Positions 8,611 to 16,905 of a stretch of 27,825 nt of DNA are shown here, one piece after another (within the stretch, counting starts at the first letter, position 1; every line of letters begins with the position of its first letter). Both the position numbers and the translations under genes were made by a program. Source of the DNA: Bacillota bacterium (lineage in GTDB: Bacteria; Bacillota_E; JAJZYS01; JAJYTV01); NCBI GenBank assembly GCA_021845645.1, contig JAJZVM010000045.1, positions 1 to 27,825 on the forward strand, read 5' to 3'. The notes beneath the pieces are model-generated. The model saw only the letters and a program-made list of their open reading frames with translations, made no database searches and was not told the origin of the DNA.

Positions 8611-9675
8611 ATGCGCATCGTCAGGAACGGACTCGGGCCTGCACTATCGGCGGTCGCGATCAGCGGACTCCTGCTTTCCACGGTGGCGCCGACAGCCTCC
8701 GCCGGGAAGAGGGAGAACCCTGCGGCGTTCTACAAGGGGAAGACCATCCAGTTCATCATCCCGCACGGAGTCGGGGGCGGCTTCGACTTCTACTCCCGCG
8801 AGCTCGCCCTGTACATGGCGAAGTACATGCCCGGCACCACCATCGTCCCGATCAACAAGCCGGGGGCCGGTGGCCTTACGGGCACGGACCTGATCGCGTC
8901 CTCGAAGCCGGACGGACTCACCATCGGCATCATCGACGTGACCGGCACCTTGACGGACCAGGCGCTTTCGCCCAAGACGGTCGGCTACAACGACATGACC
9001 CTAAGCTGGCTCGGACGCGTCAGCGCCGACACGCCCGTCATGGTCGTGAGCATGAACTCGCCCATCAAGACCATCGTCGACTGGCAGAAGTCCAGCAGCC
9101 CGGTATCGTTCTCCGTGAGCGGCGCGGGCAGCGACGACGACATCACGATCAACCTGATCGGGAAGCTGCTCGGCCTGCCGGTCGACACCGTTCCCGGCTT
9201 CTCTGGCACAAGCGCCACGGTCGCCGCCGTGATCAACGGCACGGTCATGGGCACCGAGACCACGTTCGGCAGCATCGCGCCGGAGATCAAGAGCCATGAG
9301 GTGCGGCCGCTGATGGTCGTCGGTATGGACCGCCGCTCGGAGATCCCAGGCGTGCCTACCGTCGCGCAGGACGCCTGGCTGATGGGCGCCAGCAAACAGG
9401 CCCAGAGCGAGGTCGCGGACTGGGCCATGATCCAGGGGCTCAACAGGGCGATCGCCGGGCCGGCGAGGATCCCATCCGACCGCCTCGCCTACCTGCGCAC
9501 GGCGATGCAGAAGGCGATGAAGGATCCCGGCTTCATCGCGACGATGAAGAAGGCCAACCGCGAGATCTCGTACCTGCCTGGGGCCACGGTCGGCAAGGAC
9601 GTCAGGCAGGCGCTCAAGGACATCAAGCCGCTCCTGCCGGTCTTGAAGAGCCTGCCCGGAGTGGGCGTGAAGTAG
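8611..9675 (+). CDS. tctC: TTT-family periplasmic substrate-binding protein TctC
   Basis: The extracytoplasmic solute receptor of the TTT system (Bug family), 354 aa. Starting at ATG 8611, the first ~31 residues form a Sec signal peptide: basic MRIVRNG, a hydrophobic core and cleavage near PTASA. The mature start FYKGKTIQFIIPHGVGGGFD and NKPGAGGLTGTDLIASSKPD are typical Bug motifs for the carboxylate-binding loop. The frame is open further upstream to a TTG at 8545, but that would bury the signal peptide. The ribosome site in front of 8611 is weak. There is no lipobox. It lies 96 nt after tctA and is followed by a strong hairpin before tctB. Confidence 0.92.
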   Translation: MRIVRNGLGPALSAVAISGLLLSTVAPTASAGKRENPAAFYKGKTIQFIIPHGVGGGFDFYSRELALYMAKYMPGTTIVPINKPGAGGLTGTDLIASSKPDGLTIGIIDVTGTLTDQALSPKTVGYNDMTLSWLGRVSADTPVMVVSMNSPIKTIVDWQKSSSPVSFSVSGAGSDDDITINLIGKLLGLPVDTVPGFSGTSATVAAVINGTVMGTETTFGSIAPEIKSHEVRPLMVVGMDRRSEIPGVPTVAQDAWLMGASKQAQSEVADWAMIQGLNRAIAGPARIPSDRLAYLRTAMQKAMKDPGFIATMKKANREISYLPGATVGKDVRQALKDIKPLLPVLKSLPGVGVK

Positions 9676-9680
9676 GAACC

Positions 9681-9724
9681 GTCCGGTCCCGCGGCGCCGG
9701 GTGACCAGCGTTGCGGGACCGGAC
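9681..9724 (+). promoter_or_regulatory. 12-bp intercistronic hairpin between tctC and tctB
   Basis: GTCCGGTCCCGC at 9681-9692 pairs perfectly with 9713-9724 across a 20-nt GC-rich loop. It begins 5 nt after the tctC stop and has no T-tract. Such a structure may protect the 3' end of an upstream tctC message or partly attenuate into tctB. That would allow more binding protein than membrane subunit; this role is inference. Confidence 0.7.
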
Positions 9725-9762
9725 ATCGTGATGCCCTACGTCTGCGCCGGTGGAGTGAAGAC

Positions 9763-10200
9763 ATGAACAGGCTGGCCGGAGAGCGCATATTCGACGTCTT
9801 CATCCTAGTCGTCTCCGTCGTATTCGTGAGCCTCGCGGCGGGCTATTCGAGCGCCGGCAGACTGGCTCCTCTGATCGTCGGCATCCCGACCGCGCTCCTG
9901 GCCCTCTACCGCATCGTGCGCGGACTTGTACGGCCGCGCGAGGCCCCCTACGCCGTTCCGGAGAAGGCGTTCTGGCTGCGCCTCGCCACGATGTACATGT
10001 GGGTGGTCGGGTTCCTGATCCTTTCCATGCTCGCGGGGTTCCTGATCTCCATCCCGCTGTTCGCACTGGGGTTCCTGCTGATCCAGAACCGGACCCCCAT
10101 CCGGGTCGCCGTCCTGCTGACGCTCGGCATCGAAGTCGTGGTGTACCTCTTCTTCGTGCGTCTGGTCGGGGTTCCGTTTCCGACTGGCCTTCTCTTCTGA
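9763..10200 (+). CDS. tctB: Tripartite tricarboxylate transporter, small subunit TctB
   Basis: A 145-aa protein with four hydrophobic helices (roughly residues 9-30, 33-50, 73-98 and 112-133), the size and topology of TctB. The opening ERIFDVFILVVSVVFVSLA and the PLIVGIPTALLALY segment fit the family. ATG 9763 has GGAG with a 7-nt spacer. Sequence conservation in TctB is low, so position between tctC and the NiCoT gene in a TTT cluster is part of the evidence. It forms the membrane complex with TctA. Confidence 0.85.
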   Translation: MNRLAGERIFDVFILVVSVVFVSLAAGYSSAGRLAPLIVGIPTALLALYRIVRGLVRPREAPYAVPEKAFWLRLATMYMWVVGFLILSMLAGFLISIPLFALGFLLIQNRTPIRVAVLLTLGIEVVVYLFFVRLVGVPFPTGLLF

Positions 10201-10271
10201 TGCGCTGAGGCAACCCCGGTGGTCCGCACAGGGTGCCCGCCGGTCTATCCACGGATGGACGGAGGCCGAAC

Positions 10272-11321
10272 ATGCGCTACGGTTTGCTGACGAGAGGGTC
10301 TCTCGGTATCCTGGGCGGCCTCGGGGTCGCCAACGTCGCGATGTGGATATGTCTGCTCGCCGCGTCGCGGCACGCCGCCTTCCTGCTGCCGCTCGGAGCT
10401 CTCGCCTACGTGTTCGGACTACGCCACGCCGCAGACGCCGACCACATCGCGGCCATCGACAACACGACGCGCAAGCTGCTGGCCGATGGCAAGCGCCCGG
10501 GCGGCGTGGGTCTCTTTTTCGCGCTCGGCCACTCCACGATCGTCTTTGTCCTGGCGGCGCTGCTCCTGGTTGCGACCCGCAGCGTCAAGTCGGCACTGCC
10601 TGCCCTCGCGTCTGTCGGCGGTCTGCTTGGCATGGGCGTTTCGGCGGGCTTTCTCTACCTCCTGGCCCTGCTCAACCTCATGGTTCTGCTTGAGGTCCTA
10701 CGGGCGTTCAGGCAGGCGAGGCGGCAGCCGGACCTCGATCCGGAGCGGTGGCAGGCGATCGAGAGAGGCCTGCTTCAGCGCGGCTTCATGAACAGGTTTT
10801 TCGGCCGGGTCTACCGGAGCATCCATTCCGATCGCCAGATGTATTGGGTAGGGTTGCTCTTCGGCCTGGGTTTCGACACCGCGAGCGAAGTCGGGTTGCT
10901 GGCGCTGGCGGCTGTAGCGGCCGGCCGCAGTGTTTCCGCACTGCAGGTGCTGATGCTGCCTCTCATGTTCGCCGCCGGCATGACCCTGGTGGACGCCCTG
11001 GAAGCCGTTGTGATGCAGTACGCCTATGCGTGGGCCTTCATCACCCCGCTCAGGAAGCTGTATTACAATCTTGCGGTGACAGCCATTTCGGTTGCGGTGG
11101 CCCTTGGCATAGGAACGCTGGAGTGGCTCAGGGTCCTCGCCGTCGACATCCCGCTGCGGGGCCGGGTCTGGGATCTCATCAAGTCCTTCGATCTTGGAAA
11201 TTTCGGATACGTCATCATCTCGATCCTGCTGTTGGGCTGGCTCGGTTCGGTTGCCGTCTTCAAGCTCCTGCGCCTCGACGCGCCCCTGCGGGACGTGACA
11301 AAGACGGCGCAGGGGGACTGA
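10272..11321 (+). CDS. NiCoT-family nickel/cobalt permease (HoxN/NixA-like)
   Basis: A 349-aa inner-membrane Ni2+/Co2+ uptake protein with about eight helices. The family signature is present as RHAADADHIAAIDN (residues 51-64), containing the HX4DH metal motif (His52, Asp57, His58). The other three conserved blocks are also visible: LFFALGHSTIVFVLA, the GLLFGLGFDTASEVGLLAL stretch and LMFAAGMTLVDALE. ATG 10272 follows GGACGGAGG. The gene lies 71 nt after tctB on the same strand. Co-transcription with the cupin/TTT genes is plausible and would suggest a Ni- or Co-dependent step. No cobalamin riboswitch fits in the 71-nt gap. Choice between nickel and cobalt cannot be made from sequence. Confidence 0.93.
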   Translation: MRYGLLTRGSLGILGGLGVANVAMWICLLAASRHAAFLLPLGALAYVFGLRHAADADHIAAIDNTTRKLLADGKRPGGVGLFFALGHSTIVFVLAALLLVATRSVKSALPALASVGGLLGMGVSAGFLYLLALLNLMVLLEVLRAFRQARRQPDLDPERWQAIERGLLQRGFMNRFFGRVYRSIHSDRQMYWVGLLFGLGFDTASEVGLLALAAVAAGRSVSALQVLMLPLMFAAGMTLVDALEAVVMQYAYAWAFITPLRKLYYNLAVTAISVAVALGIGTLEWLRVLAVDIPLRGRVWDLIKSFDLGNFGYVIISILLLGWLGSVAVFKLLRLDAPLRDVTKTAQGD

Positions 11322-11619
11322 AGGCGGGAGGGGTTGGCTGGAGTCGGCCGAGGAAACGGGAAAGTACGTGTCCGCGAAGTGAAGGGGCGGCGTCTCCCTG
11401 GACGCCCTGGAACTGGCTGTGCCAGGGCAAGCGACCGGTCCCTTCGCGCAGACCGCGCCCGGCACCGTTCGGGTGCGGGCGAGCGGGGACGGAACGCATC
11501 AGCCGCGCGTGCGCGCAGGTGTCCGGGGCAGAGCAGGGATGGCCCGTTCGCATGGCGGCCACGGAAGCCGGGTCTGGACGGCCGCAGGCCAAAGCTGATC
11601 GGGACCAGCCACGCGCAGG
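11322..11619. other. Convergent intergenic region without a gene
   Basis: Lies between the NiCoT gene and the response regulator, whose 3' ends face each other. A 9-bp hairpin with one bulged G and loop GTTCG is at 11457-11480 (arms GCCCG-CACC / GGTGCGGGC). It has no T-tract and may serve as a weak terminator for either gene. No protein-like reading frame was found. Confidence 0.4.
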
Positions 11620-12294
11620 CTAGCGGGCGAGCCGCGCCGCCTGCATGCGCGCCTCGAGCCGGCTCTGCACGTGCAGCTTCGAATAGATGTTGTTGATGTG
11701 GTTCTTGACCGTCTTCTCCTGCAGCCCTAGGCGGGCGGCAATCTCACGGTTCGAATAGCCGTCGCCGATCAGGCGCAGCACCACGACCTCCCGCTCCGTA
11801 AGGGGGCTCTGCGGGGCGCCGGGAAAGTTGAGCTGCTCCTGCACCGCGCGCAGCAGCGCCGGTACCACCGCGGGCGTGATCAGTCCGCCGCCCTGGTGCA
11901 CCGTGCGCACCGCTTCGACAAGTTCGTCCGGTGTGAAGTGGCCGTGCAGCAGGTAACCCTTGGCGCCCGCCAGCACCGCCTGTATCAGGTCGTGCGGCTC
12001 GTCCGACCAGGTGACGACGAGGACGCGGCAGTTCGGCACGCGGGCGCTGATGCGCCGGCACGCCTCGATGCCGTCCATCGCCGGCATGCGCACGTCGAGC
12101 AAGGCCACGTCGGGTAGAAGTTCCTGCGCGAGCGCAACCGCCTCGCGCCCGTCCTTGGCCTCGCCACAGACGCGGATGCTGTCCGCCGCCTGCAGGGCGG
12201 CGGACATGCCCGCGCGCACGATGAAGTTGTCGTCGGCGATCAGCACGTCGATCTCCGGCGGCGCGAAGATCGAGGGCCTTGGCTCTTGGCTCAC
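11620..12294 (-). CDS. NarL/FixJ-type response regulator with LuxR HTH
   Basis: A 224-aa two-component transcription regulator. The receiver domain (residues ~15-130) has the acidic pair Asp21-Asp22, the phospho-acceptor Asp67 in LLDVRMPAMDG and the conserved Lys112 in AGAKGYLL. The C-terminal LuxR-type helix-turn-helix (about 160-220) begins SPLTEREVVVLRLIGDGYSN and has REIAARLGLQEKTVKNHINN. The start is GTG 12294, overlapping the kinase stop by GTGA, so the pair is translationally coupled. The kinase upstream is its evident partner. Targets are unknown; the divergent PrsW-like gene is a candidate because the shared upstream region holds palindromes. Confidence 0.95.
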   Translation of the reverse strand: MSQEPRPSIFAPPEIDVLIADDNFIVRAGMSAALQAADSIRVCGEAKDGREAVALAQELLPDVALLDVRMPAMDGIEACRRISARVPNCRVLVVTWSDEPHDLIQAVLAGAKGYLLHGHFTPDELVEAVRTVHQGGGLITPAVVPALLRAVQEQLNFPGAPQSPLTEREVVVLRLIGDGYSNREIAARLGLQEKTVKNHINNIYSKLHVQSRLEARMQAARLAR

Positions 12295-13613
12295 GTTCCG
12301 CCCGCTGCGCGTGGCAGCTGCACCTCGATGCGACAGCCTCCGAGCGTTCCGGTCCGGTCGAAGCGCGCGCGGCCGCCGTGCCGCTCGACCCGCTCCGAGA
12401 TGCCGAGCAGGCCGTAGCGGCCCTCGCCGCGCAGGGCATGCCAGGACCAGCCGTCGTCGAGGCCCCGCCCGTCGTCCTCCAGCACCATCCCGAAGCCACC
12501 CGCCGTGGGCTCGAGTCGGATCCGCGCGCGTGTCGCGGCGCTGTGGCGCTGCACGTTCTCGAGTCCCTCGAGCGCGATGCAGCGCAGGTCATACCACATT
12601 TCCGGCGAGAGTTCCGGCAGTTTCGCGTCCGCCTCCACATCGACCGGAATGCCGGTGCGCGCCGTGAAGTCGTAGGCGAGTCGCGACAACTGCGCGGCGA
12701 GGCCACCGCAGCCAAGCTCTGAGCGGACTTCCGAAAGCGCCCGCCGGGCCTCCAGCGCCAGCTCGTTCGCGGTCTGGGAGATCTCCTTGAGGTCGGCCGC
12801 CATCTCGGGCTGGCCCTTCCACTTTCCGGCAAGCACCTGCAACTGCAGCGCGAACCCGGCGACCGACTTCGCGAGGCCGTCGTGCAGATCCTCGGCGATG
12901 CGCTGGCGCTCCCGCAGCGCGGCCTGCTGGGCGATCGCGGCATGTAGCCGGTCCGTGCGCTCGCTGACGCGCTGCTCGAGTTCCTGCGCGATCGCCGTGA
13001 GCGCCTGCTCGCGGCGGTGCGCCTCCTCCGCCTGATACTCGAGCAGGGATCGCGCGGAGCGGACCACATACCAGAGGAAGGCCACAATCATCAGCAGCAG
13101 GCCGGCGCGGAGGAACTCCGGCAGGGGGGGTATCGTCCCGACTTGGGTCGCGCGGCTCATGCGCAGAAGGCCGAACAGGAAGATCTCCACGGAATAAAGG
13201 ATGCCGGCGGCCGCCGTGAGGCTGGGCTGCAGGCGCAGGCTGTGCAAGCCGACCAGGACGATGAAGGCGATGAGTGCGATGCCCGGCTGATCGGGCGTGA
13301 CCTGGCCGACAAACCAGCCGACGACCAGGCCCTGCAGCCCGGCCGAGCCGTAGGCGAACCAGCGCGGGCACGCGCTGCCTTGGACCAAGTGCCAAAGGCG
13401 TGCCGCCCAAAGGCCCAGGAACACGGTCCCGAGCGCAACGCCCACCAGGGCGTGGGCCGGCTCCCCGTCGGTCAGCAGCGCGGCAGCCGCGATCAGCACG
13501 GCAGCCACCAGAACAGTCTCGACCGCGAAGCCCCACTGCTCCCCGCGCCGCTCGGCGCGGGTGACGAGGCCCGCGATCGTTTCCCCGACCGAACGAGGCT
13601 GCAGGGCCAGCAT
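12291..13613 (-). CDS. Membrane sensor histidine kinase (HisKA_3/NarX-like)
   Basis: A 440-aa sensor kinase. About six hydrophobic helices occupy residues ~28-180 with no large periplasmic loop, so it may sense the membrane or a small molecule within it. A coiled-coil linker (~185-235) leads to the HisKA_3 dimerisation box RQRIAEDLHDGLAKSVAGFA, with the phospho-acceptor His near residue 244. The ATPase domain has the N box LENVQRHSAATRARI (Asn ~353), the G1 box EDDGRGLDDG and GLLGISERVERHGG. ATG 13613 has GGAGGT 7 nt upstream; a GTG at 13622 overlaps that ribosome site and is less likely. It is coupled to the response regulator and divergent from the PrsW-like gene. Confidence 0.93.
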   Translation of the reverse strand: MLALQPRSVGETIAGLVTRAERRGEQWGFAVETVLVAAVLIAAAALLTDGEPAHALVGVALGTVFLGLWAARLWHLVQGSACPRWFAYGSAGLQGLVVGWFVGQVTPDQPGIALIAFIVLVGLHSLRLQPSLTAAAGILYSVEIFLFGLLRMSRATQVGTIPPLPEFLRAGLLLMIVAFLWYVVRSARSLLEYQAEEAHRREQALTAIAQELEQRVSERTDRLHAAIAQQAALRERQRIAEDLHDGLAKSVAGFALQLQVLAGKWKGQPEMAADLKEISQTANELALEARRALSEVRSELGCGGLAAQLSRLAYDFTARTGIPVDVEADAKLPELSPEMWYDLRCIALEGLENVQRHSAATRARIRLEPTAGGFGMVLEDDGRGLDDGWSWHALRGEGRYGLLGISERVERHGGRARFDRTGTLGGCRIEVQLPRAAGGT

Positions 13614-13927
13614 GTCTTCCACCTCCAGCTTTCACTTGCTGGCGACATCATTCGCCGGGGCGCGACAAAAGCCTGCCACACGGCCGTGTCCGTCTGGGCC
13701 TGCCTTGCACCCGAGAAACCGCATTGCGGAGCCTTGGCGGCCTTTTTTGGTCCCCGCGGTGCCAGGTGCCCTGGTCTGGGCCCCCCTGGACCCCAAGTTG
13801 CCGTACCCCGCGCGCATGAGGGCCCCGGGGCCCTGCCCGTCTGGGCCCTGGGGCCCTTGGCTGCATGGGTGCGCCGGACCATTAAGGTAGCCAGGGGAAG
13901 CCGCCAGGCGACTCCAGAAGGAGGTTT
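13614..13927. promoter_or_regulatory. Divergent control region with palindrome and repeats
   Basis: This 314-bp stretch separates the kinase from the divergent PrsW-like gene and carries no convincing gene. It holds a perfect 16-bp palindrome at 13819-13834 (AGGGCCCCGGGGCCCT). GTCTGGGCC occurs three times in the same direction, at 13692-13700, 13774-13782 and 13839-13847. A T6 tract lies at 13743-13748. These are candidate regulator sites, possibly for the adjacent response regulator. Very high GC makes some of this expected by chance. Confidence 0.4.
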
Positions 13928-15163
13928 ATGCCCACCGTGTACTGTGCGCATTGCGGAACGCAGAACGAGGAGTCCGCGGGCACCTGCCGCAGCTGCGGCG
14001 CCGCGCTCGCCCCGGACGCTGCGTCGCCCCCCGCCGCGGCTCCCGGGCGCCTGCCCACCGCGGCGAACCAGCACTGGGCCGTGCCCGACTTCGTCTCCAC
14101 GATGCTGCCGGGCGCCGCACCCCATCGCCGTCGGACGTTCTGGCTCGCGCTCTTGATCGGCGCCGCGATCTTCGGTGCCTGGGCCCTGCTTGCGGGCGCC
14201 TTCTCGGATCCGAGCGTCGACATCCGCGTCCTCGTCTTCGGTGCCTTCTTCGTCCCGGTACTCTTTGTCTTCTTCATGGCCAGCGAGGGTCTCACGGAGG
14301 AGCCGCCGGCGCTCGTGCTGATCGAGGTGTTCGTCGGCGTCGCCCTCGTCGGCAACCTCGTCGCATGGTTGCTGAACAGCTTCGTGTTCCCGTTCCCCTG
14401 GGCGGTCGGGTTCGTCGAGGAGGGCACGAAGTTCCTCGCCGTCGTCTGGCTGCTGCGCCGCCGCAAGTTCGCGTCCATCATGGACGGCATCCTGTTCGGC
14501 GCCGCCGCCGGCATGGGCTTCGCAGCGTCGGAGAACCTCAGCTACTTCTTCAACGTCTACACAACCTCCGGTCTCGCCGCCGTGGTCAATGCGCTACAGG
14601 CGAACCAGATCAGCAACTTCGACCAGGTCATGTACATTTTCAACCATGTCGGCATGCACGGCCTCTTCGGCAACTTCATGCTGCGGTCGTTCCTCGGGCC
14701 GTGGATGCACGGGTCGTGGACCGCCATCATCGCCGGCACTGCCTGGCGCGAGTCAGCCGGCGGCAAGATGCGCCTCGACCTGCGCTTCTTCGCGACCTAC
14801 ATCTTTGTCGCCCTGACGCACTCCGCGTGGGACAACACGAGTGGTACGCTGCAGTGGATCCTGCTCGTCGTGATCATCGCGGTCGACATCTACCTGCTGC
14901 GCAGCCTGATCCTCGCGGCGCACCGGCAGGAGCGCGGCGAGCCGATCGAGGCCCCGGCGCGCGCGGCGGCGCCCGGAGTGGCCGTACTGCAGCGGGCCCG
15001 CGCCGTGGCACCCGCCCGCAGGCAGGCGCGCTTCTGCGCGCAGTGCGGCGAGGGACTGAAGCCCGGCGCGAAGTTCTGCGCCCACTGCGGCAGCCCGGCA
15101 GGCCCTGCGGTGGTTGCCGCGCAACCGGTCGGTGCCCCTGGCATCCCTACCCCTACAGCCTGA
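13928..15163 (+). CDS. PrsW-like intramembrane metalloprotease with two zinc ribbons
   Basis: A 411-aa polytopic membrane protein. The PrsW/CPBP-like protease motifs are present in order: VEEGTKF (Glu164-Glu165, Lys168), FAASENLSYF (Glu202), then a His-containing helix NHVGMHGLFG and HSAWDN. PrsW-type proteases cleave anti-sigma factors or other membrane substrates. Unusually, the catalytic core sits between two double-CxxC zinc ribbons: CAHCG...CRSCG at residues 6-24 and CAQCG...CAHCG near 370-390. Both should face the cytoplasm. A ribosome site AAGGAGG lies only 3-4 nt before ATG 13928. GTG 13937 (start VYCAHCG) is an alternative with 12-nt spacing. The polytopic protein downstream lies 97 nt away on the same strand. 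Confidence 0.87.
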   Translation: MPTVYCAHCGTQNEESAGTCRSCGAALAPDAASPPAAAPGRLPTAANQHWAVPDFVSTMLPGAAPHRRRTFWLALLIGAAIFGAWALLAGAFSDPSVDIRVLVFGAFFVPVLFVFFMASEGLTEEPPALVLIEVFVGVALVGNLVAWLLNSFVFPFPWAVGFVEEGTKFLAVVWLLRRRKFASIMDGILFGAAAGMGFAASENLSYFFNVYTTSGLAAVVNALQANQISNFDQVMYIFNHVGMHGLFGNFMLRSFLGPWMHGSWTAIIAGTAWRESAGGKMRLDLRFFATYIFVALTHSAWDNTSGTLQWILLVVIIAVDIYLLRSLILAAHRQERGEPIEAPARAAAPGVAVLQRARAVAPARRQARFCAQCGEGLKPGAKFCAHCGSPAGPAVVAAQPVGAPGIPTPTA

Positions 15164-15260
15164 GCTACCCGGGCCCTTTGCTCCTGCGGCGGCGGTGCGC
15201 CGGCCTGCGAGGCGTCGCAGCCGCCGCCATCCCTTGCGCACTTGGCAGGAGGTGGTTTTG

Positions 15261-16856
15261 TTGCCCGATGCGCCGCGTGATGCGGTCCTGCTGCCGGAGG
15301 CACGCCCGTACTGGTTGCGCTACGCGGGTCACCTGGTCGAGTTCGGCAGCTTGCCTCGTCCGTTCCGCCTGATGGCCCAAGTTGCCACCGCGCTCGCCCT
15401 GCTCGGTCTCCTGACGCTCACCCTGCCGCTAGGGCACCTGTCGGCTGTCCCGTTGCCGGCGGCCGCGCACATGCGGGTGCCCGACCTGGTGCTCGCCGTC
15501 GGCACGGTCCTGCAACTTGGCGGCTGGTGGTACCTGCTTGCCGGCTCCGCGACCGTCTCCGCTGCGCTGCGCTGGCCGGTCGTGCTCGCATTCATTCTGT
15601 TTCAGCTGCAAGGCCTGTTCGCCTCGCCGCTTGCGGTCCTGACGATGATCCTGACGGTCGTCTATGCGATCTTCACCAGCGTGCGCCGCATCGACGGGCG
15701 GCGCAGCATGGCCCTGGCGGCCGGCATCGTGCTGCTTTACTATCTGCTCGCGCTGCGCGCGGGATCGGCGACCTTCACCGTGCTGACGCTGTCCCAGGTC
15801 GCCATGTTCTATCTCCTGTTCCTGCCTGTGCTGTTCTACTCCGGCTTCGACCTTGGCGAGACGGGCCTCTTCTTCACGCGGCTCGGCCTCTGGCACCTGC
15901 ATCCGCGCATGTCCGCCGCCGGTGTCTGGTGGCTGGCACTTCTGCTCATCGTCGCGAAAGCGGCCTGGATCATCCACTACTGGCACCCTTACTCTTGGAA
16001 CCTGCCGCTGAGCCTCGTCCTGCTCGTGGTGGGGGTCTGGCTCACGCACCGGCTCACGACGCACGCGGAACCGCCCGAATTCCTGCCGTTCGCCTTCTCG
16101 CTGCTCATCTTCGCCGCGCTGTTCGGCACGGCCGCCGGCGACCTGATCTGGAGCGTGGTCGCCTTCGGGGCGCTCCTGGCCGGGGTGGTGATGGCACTTG
16201 TGGCGCGCACGCGGCGCCACCTCGCATCCTCCGCCATCTTCCTGCTGCTGTTCGGGCTGTGGAACCTCTTCAGCATCTCCGATCGCATCGGCAGCCCCGT
16301 CTACGCGTTCGGCGTACCCGCCATCACAGAGCCCTCGCTCGACGCGGCGATCACGATCGGCGCCTTGGCCTACCTCATCTACCTCCGTCTGCGCGGCGAC
16401 CTCCGCGTCGAGCGGGTTATGCTGATCATCTTCTGGATCGTCGGCTTCACGCTGATCCTGGGCACCTGGAACTTGCTCGAATCCCTGCATTCGCTGACGC
16501 ACGGCCTGGTCACGGCCGAGGCGCTTCTGCTCCTGGTCGGTATCGCCCACGAGGTGGCGGCGAGCGGGGGCATGCTGAACCGCGGCTCGCCCTCCCTGCC
16601 GCGCACGGCGCGCGTGCTGCTCTACCTCGGCTATCTCCTGCTGCTCAGCGGTGCGACGGTGCTTGCGGCAGGAACCCACGGGGCGATCTCCCAACTGGCG
16701 AACATCGACGACTACCAGCAGGCTGGCCTGCTGATCATCGGCATGCCGCTCTTCCTGCAGCAGTTCCTGCATGCGTTCGCGTTCGGCCATCGCAGCCACC
16801 CGGAAGGCGAAGCGCGCACGGAAGGCGACGCGGGCCCGCACCCTGCGCAGGTGTGA
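15261..16856 (+). CDS. Large polytopic membrane protein of unknown function
   Basis: A 531-aa protein dominated by about 14-15 hydrophobic helices from residue ~35 to the end, with short loops. I do not recognise a family. A conserved-looking segment is GFDLGETGLFFTRLGLWHLHPRM (in pieces), and aromatic residues are frequent in the helices. The frame is open upstream into the preceding gene, but the best start is TTG 15261, with AGGAGGT 7 nt before it; a TTG at 15258 and GTG at 15252 crowd the ribosome site. This start removes the apparent overlap with the PrsW-like gene. The C-terminus is hydrophilic. Linkage suggests work with the protease at the membrane, which is inference only. A GC-rich hairpin follows 5 nt after the stop. 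Confidence 0.8.
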   Translation: MPDAPRDAVLLPEARPYWLRYAGHLVEFGSLPRPFRLMAQVATALALLGLLTLTLPLGHLSAVPLPAAAHMRVPDLVLAVGTVLQLGGWWYLLAGSATVSAALRWPVVLAFILFQLQGLFASPLAVLTMILTVVYAIFTSVRRIDGRRSMALAAGIVLLYYLLALRAGSATFTVLTLSQVAMFYLLFLPVLFYSGFDLGETGLFFTRLGLWHLHPRMSAAGVWWLALLLIVAKAAWIIHYWHPYSWNLPLSLVLLVVGVWLTHRLTTHAEPPEFLPFAFSLLIFAALFGTAAGDLIWSVVAFGALLAGVVMALVARTRRHLASSAIFLLLFGLWNLFSISDRIGSPVYAFGVPAITEPSLDAAITIGALAYLIYLRLRGDLRVERVMLIIFWIVGFTLILGTWNLLESLHSLTHGLVTAEALLLLVGIAHEVAASGGMLNRGSPSLPRTARVLLYLGYLLLLSGATVLAAGTHGAISQLANIDDYQQAGLLIIGMPLFLQQFLHAFAFGHRSHPEGEARTEGDAGPHPAQV

Positions 16857-16861
16857 CGACA

Positions 16862-16891
16862 GAGAGGGCCGCGGGTCGCCGCGGCCCTCTC
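16862..16891. terminator. 13-bp GC-rich hairpin, probable terminator
   Basis: GAGAGGGCCGCGG pairs perfectly with 16879-16891 around the tetraloop GTCG. It lies between the ends of two convergent genes (stops at 16856 and 16906). The following plus-strand bases CTCTTCG are only weakly T-rich, so termination strength is uncertain, but position and stem support it. Confidence 0.65.
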
Positions 16892-16905
16892 CTCTTCGCG
16901 ACGGG

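Noticed and set aside
10201..10271. Cobalamin or nickel riboswitch before the NiCoT gene
   Set aside because: The gap is only 71 nt, too short for a cobalamin riboswitch, and no conserved box is visible.
15429..16841. 470-codon minus-strand frame opposite the polytopic membrane gene
   Set aside because: Composition is Arg/Gln/Glu/Asp/Ala-rich low complexity, typical of the antisense of a hydrophobic gene.
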